Origin: Candidatus Krumholzibacteriia bacterium
GTDB taxonomy: Bacteria > Krumholzibacteriota > Krumholzibacteriia > LZORAL124-64-63
DNA length: 5,748 nt
Direction: 5' to 3'
Assembly: GCA_014859985.1 (NCBI GenBank)
Contig: JACZKN010000175.1
Location: 1-5,748, forward strand
Shown: piece after piece, positions 1 to 4,662 of the stretch
How the letters are laid out: every line of letters begins with the position of its first letter
How positions within the stretch are numbered: the first letter of the stretch is position 1
Translations under genes and position numbers: made by a program
The notes under the pieces: generated by a model
The model's database searches: none
The model's input: only the letters and a program-made list of their open reading frames with translations
Told to the model about the DNA's origin: nothing

Positions 1-704
1 TGCCGCGGCGCGGCCGGCTGCACCCGGCGGTCGCCCTCGTAGCCGCCGCCGCAACCGCCGCCTGGGGCTGGGTGGGCATGGAAGCGCGGATCGCCAACCT
101 CAACGACCGCGGCTGGCCCGCCGATCCGGTGGTCCGGGCGCAGCTGCTGTCCCGGAACTCGACCCCGGTGATCCGCCACGCAGCCGCCGACCGCCCCCGG
201 GCCCTGGTGATCCTGCAGCCTCCCATCAGCGTCGAGCAGGCCGAGCGCGCGGCCAAGGACGCCGCGGCCGCGGTCACCAGGTCCGCGCGCTGGTCCGCCC
301 TGGCCGGGGACCTGGGCCCCCTCCTGCTGGCGGGCCGCCAGGTGCCGGTGCGCTGGACGACCAGCCTGGCCGACCTCGCCGAAGGCGAGCGGGTCCTCTG
401 CGAGTCCGCCAAGGAGCTGCGCGACTGGGGCGGCCCCGCGACCGCCCTGTTCTACGCCGCCATCCTGGACCTGGGCTTGGGCCACGACGCGCGCGCCGTC
501 ACCCACCTGCAGCGCGCCGCGGAACTCGGGGCCGACCCCACCCTCTTCGTCTACGACGAATCCCGCTCCGGCGCCCGCGGCATGGCCCGCCGCCGCCTGC
601 GCCCCTTCACCGACCGGCTGGCCGCCGAAACCGCCCACGGCCGCCTGGCCCCGGCCGAAGCGAACGCCCTACGCGCTACCGCCATGCTATTAGTCGCCGA
701 CTAA
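1..704 (+). CDS. C-terminal part of a membrane-anchored protein with a TPR-like tail (5'-truncated)
   Basis: The reading frame is open from the left edge (first complete codon at 3) to TAA at 702-704, so the gene starts outside the window. A GTG at 72 could be read as a start, but it would cut through a hydrophobic stretch and has no clear Shine-Dalgarno, so I treat the frame as continuous. The visible part begins with a basic PRRGR segment, then a probable membrane helix (about codons 8-25, LHPAVALVAAAATAAWGWVGM). About 205 soluble residues follow. By the positive-inside rule this tail would face outward; that is inference. Near the end, ALFYAAILDLGLGHDARAVTHLQRAAELGADP has the helix-turn-helix spacing of a single TPR-like repeat. 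No catalytic motif is visible. One possibility is the end of a polytopic glycosyltransferase-like protein, but nothing here proves it. The last codons include CTA, CTA and TTA, unusual beside the GC-ending codons elsewhere. Confidence 0.75.
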   Translation, partial: PRRGRLHPAVALVAAAATAAWGWVGMEARIANLNDRGWPADPVVRAQLLSRNSTPVIRHAAADRPRALVILQPPISVEQAERAAKDAAAAVTRSARWSALAGDLGPLLLAGRQVPVRWTTSLADLAEGERVLCESAKELRDWGGPATALFYAAILDLGLGHDARAVTHLQRAAELGADPTLFVYDESRSGARGMARRRLRPFTDRLAAETAHGRLAPAEANALRATAMLLVAD

Positions 705-720
705 CCCCCTTCCCCCTTAT

Positions 721-844
721 GAAGGGCATCCTGGAGCCGCGGCGAAACGGAAACGGTGAGGGGGCGCAGCCGGCGCATCGCTTGCGCCGCGCCGGCTGCG
801 CCCCCTCACCGTTTCCGTGCTCCCGCGGCGCCTAGATGCCCTTC
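721..844. repeat. 124-nt quasi-palindrome reaching into the guaB 3' end
   Basis: All paired bases lie in one register (positions sum to 1565). The outer arms gaagggcatc (721-730) and gatgcccttc (835-844) pair perfectly over 10 bp. The right one encodes the last residues of GuaB, KGI. Inward, 733-734 pairs with 831-832 and 736-742 with 823-829, around ccgcgg. A mismatched 4x4 patch follows (743-746 against 819-822), then a perfect 30-bp stem (747-776 with 789-818). Read along the guaB strand, the 56-nt arm matches the opposite arm at 49 of 56 positions by hand count. The left arm therefore looks like an inverted copy of the guaB tail plus its downstream sequence. It is either a structural terminator unit or the product of template switching. 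Confidence 0.9.
747..818. terminator. Probable bidirectional terminator or 3'-end hairpin between convergent genes
   Basis: Perfect 30-bp inverted repeat, 747-776 and 789-818, enclosing a 12-nt loop (777-788). It sits between the stop of the + strand gene at 704 and the stop of guaB at 832 on the minus strand, where a shared terminator is expected. The stem is very GC-rich and much longer than a usual intrinsic terminator. Neither side has a run of T in the RNA sense, so it is not a canonical Rho-independent terminator. It could stop transcription without a U-tract, protect 3' ends, or be an RNase III substrate. The structure is directly seen; the terminator role is inferred from position. 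Confidence 0.6.
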
Positions 845-2313
845 CCGTAGTTGGGCGCCTCCTTGGTGATGTGCACGTCGTGGGGATGGCTCTCCTTGAC
901 CCCCGCGCCGGTCACCCGCACCAGCTCCGCGTTGTCCTGCAGCTCGGCGATGGTCCGCGTGCCGCAGTAGCCCATGCCGCTGCGCAGGCCGCCGATCATC
1001 TGGTAGATGACGTCGCCGGCACGGCCCTTGTAGGGGACGCGGCCCTCGATGCCCTCGGGCACCAGTTTGTTGGCCTCGGTGACCTCGCCCTGGAAGTAGC
1101 GGTCCTTGCTGCCCTGCTGCATGGCCCCGAGCGACCCCATGCCCCGGTACAGCTTGTAGACGCGGCCCTCGAAGAGGATCTTCTCGCCCGGGGACTCGTC
1201 CGTGCCCGCGAGCAGGGAGCCGGCCATGACGCAGTCCGCGCCCACGGCCAGGGCCTTGGCGAGGTCGCCGCTGTAGCGGATGCCGCCGTCGGCCACCAGG
1301 GGGATGCGCGCCGCACGCGTCACCCGGGCCACGTCGGCGATGGCCGTGATCTGGGGCACGCCCACCCCCGCGACCACCCGCGTGGTGCAGATGGAGCCGG
1401 GGCCGATGCCCACCTTCACCGCGTCGGCACCCGCGTCGATCAGGGCCTGCGCCGCGGCGGCCGTCGCGATGTTCCCCGCCAGCACCTGGGCCCGCGGGTA
1501 GCGGGCCTTCACGGCGGCCACCGTCTCGAGCACGTTGCGCGAGTGGCCGTGGGCCGTGTCCACCACCAGCAGGTCCACCCCCGCCTCCACCAGCAGCTCG
1601 GCCCGCAGCATGGTCTCGGCGCCCACGCCCACGGCCGCGGCCACGCGCAGGCGGCCCCGCTCGTCCTTGCAGGCGTCGGGATAGTCCAGCTTCTTCTGGA
1701 TGTCCTTGACGGTGATCAGGCCCCGCAGCTCGCCCTTGGCGTTGACCACCAGCAGCTTCTCGATGCGGTGCTTGTGCAGGATCTCGGCGGCCTGCTCCAG
1801 GGTCGTGCCCTCGGGCACGGTGATCAGGTTCTCGGCGGTCATCACCTCGCGCACCGGGCGCCGGGTGTCCTTGACGAAGCGCAGGTCGCGGTTGGTGAGG
1901 ATGCCCACCAGCCTGGTGCCCTCGGTGATGGGCACGCCGCTGATGCGGTAGTGGTTCATCAGCACCAGCGCCTCGTCGATGCTCTTGTCCGGCCCCAGGG
2001 TGATGGGGTTGGTGATCATGCCGGACTCGGAGCGCTTGACCCGCTCGACCTCGGCGGCCTGGGTGCGCGGCTCCATGTTCTTGTGGATCACGCCCACGCC
2101 CCCCTCCCGGGCCACGGCGATGGCCATGTCGGCCTCGGTCACCGTGTCCATGGCGGCCGAGAGGAAGGGGATGTGCAGGCGGATGGTCCTGGTCAGCTGC
2201 GTGGAGGTGTCGACATCCTTGGGGATGATCTCGCTGTACCCCGGCACCAGCAGCACGTCGTCGAAGGTCAGGGCCTCGCGGATCTCGCGCGGGGCGGGGC
2301 GCCGGTCATCCAT
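832..2313 (-). CDS. guaB: Inosine-5'-monophosphate dehydrogenase
   Basis: IMP dehydrogenase oxidises IMP to XMP with NAD+, the first committed step to guanine nucleotides, in the cytoplasm as a homotetramer. The 493-residue length is typical of bacterial enzymes. The N-terminal barrel part carries LTFDDVLLVPGYSEI (15-29). Two CBS domains fill about residues 95-205, with the linker RPVREVMTAENLITVPEGTT between them. The catalytic loop GIGPGSICTTR (302-312) places the nucleophilic cysteine at 309. The phosphate-binding segment DGGIRYSGD is at 342-350. The mobile flap YRGMGSLGAM...GSKDRYFQ (389-408) holds the Arg405-Tyr406 pair. The C-terminal barrel end is complete, ending YGKGI and TAG. ATG at 2313 follows AGGAGG with a 5-nt gap, and that site overlaps the hpt stop. 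It is last in the udk-hpt-guaB operon; guaA is not in the window. No broken or missing key residue is seen. Confidence 0.98.
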   Translation of the reverse strand: MDDRRPAPREIREALTFDDVLLVPGYSEIIPKDVDTSTQLTRTIRLHIPFLSAAMDTVTEADMAIAVAREGGVGVIHKNMEPRTQAAEVERVKRSESGMITNPITLGPDKSIDEALVLMNHYRISGVPITEGTRLVGILTNRDLRFVKDTRRPVREVMTAENLITVPEGTTLEQAAEILHKHRIEKLLVVNAKGELRGLITVKDIQKKLDYPDACKDERGRLRVAAAVGVGAETMLRAELLVEAGVDLLVVDTAHGHSRNVLETVAAVKARYPRAQVLAGNIATAAAAQALIDAGADAVKVGIGPGSICTTRVVAGVGVPQITAIADVARVTRAARIPLVADGGIRYSGDLAKALAVGADCVMAGSLLAGTDESPGEKILFEGRVYKLYRGMGSLGAMQQGSKDRYFQGEVTEANKLVPEGIEGRVPYKGRAGDVIYQMIGGLRSGMGYCGTRTIAELQDNAELVRVTGAGVKESHPHDVHITKEAPNYGKGI

Positions 2314-2318
2314 CGGTT

Positions 2319-2324
2319 CCTCCT
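2319..2324 (-). promoter_or_regulatory. guaB Shine-Dalgarno overlapping the hpt stop codon
   Basis: On the minus strand the sequence reads TAGGAGGAACCGATG. The hpt stop TAG (2325-2323) shares its AG with a perfect AGGAGG (2324-2319), and the guaB ATG begins 5 nt later. Ribosomes ending hpt would sit on the guaB initiation site, so translational coupling is likely. This fixes the guaB start at 2313. Confidence 0.9.
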
Positions 2325-2877
2325 ACGCCTTCATGATGCCGATGAACGGCAGGTTCCGGAACTTCTCGTCGTAATCCAGGCCGTAGCCGATGACGAACTC
2401 CTTGGGGATCTCGAAGCCCACGTAGTGCAGCGGCACTTCCTTCTTGCGGGCCGCCTTCTTGTCCAGCAGGGAGGCCACGCGGATGCTGCGGGGATTGCGG
2501 GTCTGCAGCATGTCCACCAGATAGGAGATGGTCAGTCCCGTGTCGATGATGTCCTCCACCAGGACGACGTCGCGGTCGGTGATGTTGGCCTTGAGGTCCT
2601 TCTCGATCTTGACCACGCCCGTGCTCTGGACGCCGCCGTCGTAGCTGCTGACGGCCATGAAGTCCACCTCGTGCTCGACCGAGACGCAGCGGGTCAGGTC
2701 GGCCAGGAACGGGTACGCCCCCTTGAGGATGCAGACGAAGATGGGGGTCGAACCCTGGTAGTCCCTGCTGATCTCGTTGCCCAGTTGGCGGATGCGGCGG
2801 GTGATGTCCTCGCTGGAGATGAGCACCCGCTCGATCATGGGGTAGCGCAGCAGGTAGTCCTGGTCGTCGAAGGTCAC
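2323..2877 (-). CDS. hpt: Hypoxanthine phosphoribosyltransferase
   Basis: Transfers the phosphoribosyl group of PRPP to hypoxanthine (and usually guanine), giving IMP or GMP; cytoplasmic purine salvage. The product is 184 residues, normal for the family. Visible signatures are the LKG segment at 51-53, the flexible-loop Ser-Tyr at 77-78 (SSYD), the PRPP-binding motif VLVEDIIDTGLT (105-116), the DKKAARK segment at 139-145, and the base-binding end FVIGYGLDYDEKFRNLPFIG (161-180). I chose GTG at 2877. It has GGGAGG (2889-2884) 6 nt upstream and lies 2 nt after the udk stop. The frame stays open farther upstream inside udk, but that extension is udk read in the wrong frame. An internal ATG at residue 14 (MIERVL) would match many homologues but lacks a good Shine-Dalgarno. 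The middle gene of the operon, it supplies IMP, the substrate of the GuaB encoded next. Confidence 0.96.
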   Translation of the reverse strand: MTFDDQDYLLRYPMIERVLISSEDITRRIRQLGNEISRDYQGSTPIFVCILKGAYPFLADLTRCVSVEHEVDFMAVSSYDGGVQSTGVVKIEKDLKANITDRDVVLVEDIIDTGLTISYLVDMLQTRNPRSIRVASLLDKKAARKKEVPLHYVGFEIPKEFVIGYGLDYDEKFRNLPFIGIMKA

Positions 2878-2879
2878 GG

Positions 2880-3587
2880 TCAGCCTCCCGTCGCGGCCCG
2901 GTCGCCGGCGCCCGGGCCCGCGCCCCGGGCCGCGCGCAGCCGGTCGCGCTCGTCGATGATGTTGCGGATCTTCGTGGCGATCAGGTCGACCGCCACCTTG
3001 TTGTGCCCGCCCTCGGGGATGATCAGGTGGGCGTAGCGCTTGCTGGGCGAGACGAACTGCAGGTGCATGGGCCTGACCACCGTCAGGTACTGCTCGACCA
3101 CCGACTCGACGGTGCGGCCGCGCTCGCGGGTGTCGCGGATCAGGCGCCGCAGCACGCGCTCGTCCGCGTCCACGTCCACGAACAGGCGGATGTCCATCTG
3201 CTCCCGCAGGGCCTGGCACTCCAGGACCAGGATCCCCTCCACGAACACGATGTCCGCCGGCTCCAGGCGCTCGGTCTCGGGCCGCCGGCTGTGGGTGGCG
3301 TAGTCGTAGCAGGGCACGTCGACGCCCTCGCCCCGGCGCAGGGCGGCCAGGTGCTCCACCAGCAGTCCGGTGTCGAAGGCCTGGGGATGATCGTAGTTGA
3401 TGCGGGCCCGTTGCTCGAGGGGCAGATGGGAATTGTCGTGGTAGTAGGAATCGTGATGGATGATTTCGACCGTGCGGCCGGGGAAGGCCTCCTGGACCCG
3501 CACGGCCACGGTGGTCTTGCCCGACCCCGAACCGCCGGCCACGCCGATGATCACCGGCGGCAACGGGTGCTGCTCTGGTCCCTTCAT
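2880..3587 (-). CDS. udk: Uridine kinase (uridine/cytidine monophosphokinase)
   Basis: Phosphorylates uridine and cytidine to UMP and CMP using ATP or GTP; cytoplasmic pyrimidine salvage, P-loop kinase of the Udk/phosphoribulokinase family. The product is 235 residues, slightly over the usual ~210 because of a low-complexity tail rich in Gly, Ala and Arg (about 218-235). Seen in order: Walker A GGSGSGKTT (18-26); HHDSYYHD (44-51) with the conserved acidic residue Asp46; NYDHPQAFD (64-72); YDYATHSR (94-101); the strand VEGILVLE (116-123), Walker-B-like; and the lid RLIRDTRERGRT (148-159). ATG at 3587 is the only sensible start and has no Shine-Dalgarno. Instead a strong promoter lies so close that the transcript probably begins at the ATG. 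First gene of the operon; its stop is 2 nt from the hpt GTG. Confidence 0.97.
   Translation of the reverse strand: MKGPEQHPLPPVIIGVAGGSGSGKTTVAVRVQEAFPGRTVEIIHHDSYYHDNSHLPLEQRARINYDHPQAFDTGLLVEHLAALRRGEGVDVPCYDYATHSRRPETERLEPADIVFVEGILVLECQALREQMDIRLFVDVDADERVLRRLIRDTRERGRTVESVVEQYLTVVRPMHLQFVSPSKRYAHLIIPEGGHNKVAVDLIATKIRNIIDERDRLRAARGAGPGAGDRAATGG
2884..2889 (-). promoter_or_regulatory. Shine-Dalgarno for hpt, inside the udk 3' end
   Basis: GGGAGG on the minus strand, 6 nt before the GTG at 2877. It lies within the last codons of udk, just before the udk TGA (2882-2880). It supports GTG at 2877 as the hpt start and suggests coupling with udk. Confidence 0.85.
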
Positions 3588-3593
3588 GGGCAG

Positions 3594-3622
3594 AAGATAT
3601 CCGGCGGGTCCGGGGCTGTCAA
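3594..3622 (-). promoter_or_regulatory. Sigma70-type promoter of the udk-hpt-guaB operon, probably leaderless
   Basis: Minus strand: TTGACA (3622-3617, perfect -35), a 17-nt spacer, TATCTT (3599-3594, 4 of 6 to TATAAT), then the six bases ctgccc and the udk ATG at 3587. With the usual 6-nt gap from the -10 element, the first transcribed base is the A of the start codon. The lack of any Shine-Dalgarno before udk agrees with a leaderless mRNA. The hexamers and spacing are seen; the transcription start is inferred. Confidence 0.7.
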
Positions 3623-3914
3623 TCAGGGCACCGCCGGCTGCTGATCGCAGCCGAGGATTCCCCGGACGTTCTGGTCGTTCCCCGCGATTGACATAAAGGT
3701 TCCTTTATTGCCGCCTGTACTGACAATATGTCCGCCTCGTGGCTGACTGTGAGTTTCATAATCTCGCAACCTATAAACCACTGATCCCATAAGCGAACCA
3801 GTTGGAGCAGCTTCCGATCCCCCGCTGAGGGCGTTTCGAGTATAAAGATTTCGCGTACATATCTTGCTGCGGTCAGGGTAGGCCCAATCCCCGCGGAGGG
3901 GGAAAGCCCCCACG
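3623..3914. other. Divergent intergenic region with an AT-rich core
   Basis: This stretch separates the minus-strand salvage operon from the + strand secreted-protein gene. By hand count, 3751-3810 is about 45% GC, far below the flanking genes. It contains TTGACA on the + strand at 3688-3693 with no matching -10 at normal distance. It also has two + strand TATAAA hexamers (3772-3777 and 3841-3846), each without a recognisable -35. A promoter for the gene at 3930 must lie here or nearby, but I cannot assign it. An 18-codon ATG frame at 3728-3784 has no ribosome-binding site and is not called. No RNA gene or known riboswitch was recognised. Confidence 0.6.
3693..3708. repeat. 7-2-7 palindrome, possible operator
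   Basis: ATAAAGG (3693-3699), TT, CCTTTAT (3702-3708) form a perfect inverted repeat in the AT-rich part of the divergent intergenic region. It abuts the + strand TTGACA at 3688-3693. The size and symmetry suit a dimeric regulator's site, but no regulator gene is nearby and no second copy was noticed in this window. Confidence 0.45.
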
Positions 3915-3920
3915 AAGGAG
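3898..3920 (+). promoter_or_regulatory. Small hairpin followed by the ribosome-binding site of the secreted-protein gene
   Basis: GGGGG (3898-3902), loop AAAG, CCCCC (3907-3911) can form a 5-bp GC stem. It ends 3 nt before the Shine-Dalgarno AAGGAG (3915-3920), which is 9 nt from the ATG at 3930. The Shine-Dalgarno is clear and fixes the start. The hairpin may affect initiation or mRNA stability; that role is speculative. Confidence 0.65.
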
Positions 3921-3929
3921 CTGATCGAC

Positions 3930-4556
3930 ATGAAGACCAGCAGCAACCTGATCATCGTGCTCGCCATCGCGCTCGGGGCGACCGCCGCTACGGCATCCAC
4001 GCTCACCACCTGGCGCTGGGCGCCCAGCCCGACCCAGGACGCCCAGGGCAACCCCCTGTCCCCCGCCCTCTTCTATGAGGTCTTCGTCGGACAGAACGGC
4101 GGCCCCATATACCTGGCCGCGACCGCCAACAACGCCGTCTGGGAGCAGCTCCCCGTGGCGGGCGTCACCTACCGGATCAGCGTGCGGGCGGTCGACGCCG
4201 CCGGGCGCCGCTCGCCCATGAGCGGAACGTCCATGCCGTTCACGGCCCCGTCGGTCTCGGCGGTCCCGGACGCGCGGGCCATGTCCGTGGGCCCGGCCGT
4301 GCCCAACCCCTTTAACCCCTCGACGTCCATCGCCTACACCGTGCCGGACGGGGTCCAGGGCCCCGTGGGAATGCGCATCCTGGACGTCCGCGGCCGGCTG
4401 GTGCAGACCCTGGCGACCGACGCCGCACCCGGCGACCACGCCGTCCGCTGGGACGGCACCGACCGGAACGGCCAGTCGGCCCCCGCGGGAGTCTACCTCG
4501 TGCAGTTCCGTTGCGGTCCGGCCACCTCCGTGACCAAGGTCACCCTGGTCGAGTGA
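3930..4556 (+). CDS. Small secreted protein: FN3-like domain plus FlgD/type-IX-like C-terminal domain
   Basis: 208 residues, no enzyme signature. Residues 1-22 are a Sec-type signal peptide: a short Lys-containing start, the hydrophobic core LIIVLAIALGA, and an A-x-A type cleavage region near TAATA. About 24-107 look like one fibronectin-III-like beta-sandwich (FYEVFVGQNGG, then YRISVRAVDAAGRRSPMS, the typical final strands). A short linker follows. Residues 121-208 are the domain that ends many exported proteins of FCB bacteria: VPNPFNPSTSIAYTVPDG, LDVRGRLVQTL, HAVRWDGTDRNGQSAPAGVYLV, then TKVTLVE. It resembles the FlgD Ig-like and T9SS type A sorting domains. In known T9SS cargo this end directs outer-membrane export and is usually attached to a much larger protein; here little else is present. 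ATG at 3930 has AAGGAG 9 nt upstream. It is not clearly co-transcribed with its neighbours. Exact role unknown. Confidence 0.88.
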   Translation: MKTSSNLIIVLAIALGATAATASTLTTWRWAPSPTQDAQGNPLSPALFYEVFVGQNGGPIYLAATANNAVWEQLPVAGVTYRISVRAVDAAGRRSPMSGTSMPFTAPSVSAVPDARAMSVGPAVPNPFNPSTSIAYTVPDGVQGPVGMRILDVRGRLVQTLATDAAPGDHAVRWDGTDRNGQSAPAGVYLVQFRCGPATSVTKVTLVE

Positions 4557-4576
4557 TGCGGCCGCCCCAGCCCGAT

Positions 4577-4598
4577 TGGCGGTGGACAGGCACCGCCA
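4577..4598 (+). terminator. Hairpin 20 nt after the secreted-protein gene, possible weak terminator
   Basis: TGGCGGTG (4577-4584), a 6-nt loop GACAGG, CACCGCCA (4591-4598): a perfect 8-bp GC-rich stem starting 20 nt after the TGA at 4554-4556. The following bases (ccggcgggg) contain no T-run, so canonical intrinsic termination is doubtful. It overlaps the -35 element of a candidate promoter for the next gene. Confidence 0.4.
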
Positions 4599-4612
4599 CC
4601 GGCGGGGATAAT
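4583..4612 (+). promoter_or_regulatory. Candidate promoter for the DUF6311-like gene
   Basis: TGGACA (4583-4588, 5 of 6 to TTGACA), an 18-nt spacer, GATAAT (4607-4612, 5 of 6 to TATAAT). Transcription would begin near 4619, giving a leader of about 44 nt before the TTG start at 4663. Both hexamers and the spacing are good, but a chance match in one intergenic region cannot be excluded. Confidence 0.45.
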
Positions 4613-4650
4613 CGCTCGCGACGGTGTCCTTCTCGGCCGGCAGGCTCCCC

Positions 4651-4655
4651 GGAGG
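4651..4655 (+). promoter_or_regulatory. Shine-Dalgarno selecting the TTG start at 4663
   Basis: GGAGG at 4651-4655, then 7 nt, then TTG at 4663. No in-frame ATG lies between the upstream in-frame stop (TAA 4609-4611) and the first membrane helix. The alternatives GTG 4624 and GTG 4735 have no comparable site. Confidence 0.75.
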
Positions 4656-4662
4656 CAGGACC

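Noticed and set aside
747..818. The long inverted repeat as ends of an insertion sequence or MITE
   Set aside because: Only a 12-nt loop separates the arms, there is no transposase, and no flanking target duplication is visible.
817..3036. A 739-codon open frame on the + strand opposite guaB, hpt and udk
   Set aside because: It lies antisense to three well-recognised enzymes, is dominated by His, Val, Leu, Gly and Ala as expected from GC-rich codons read in reverse, has no domain, and begins inside the hairpin.
2878..3219. A longer Hpt reaching upstream to 3219, suggesting a udk-hpt fusion
   Set aside because: The added 114 residues are udk read in the wrong frame (Arg, Pro, Gly rich). GTG at 2877 has its own Shine-Dalgarno and gives the family's normal length.
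3688..3716. A + strand promoter built on TTGACA at 3688-3693
   Set aside because: The position 17 nt downstream reads ccgcct, and no TATAAT-like hexamer lies within 15-19 nt.
3728..3784. An 18-codon ATG frame in the AT-rich intergenic region
   Set aside because: No Shine-Dalgarno, no recognisable leader-peptide pattern such as repeated codons, and no attenuator-like structure beside it.
3780..3929. A riboswitch (for example c-di-GMP type) before the secreted-protein gene
   Set aside because: I looked for the conserved GEMM-type core and did not find it; only a short 5-bp hairpin is visible.
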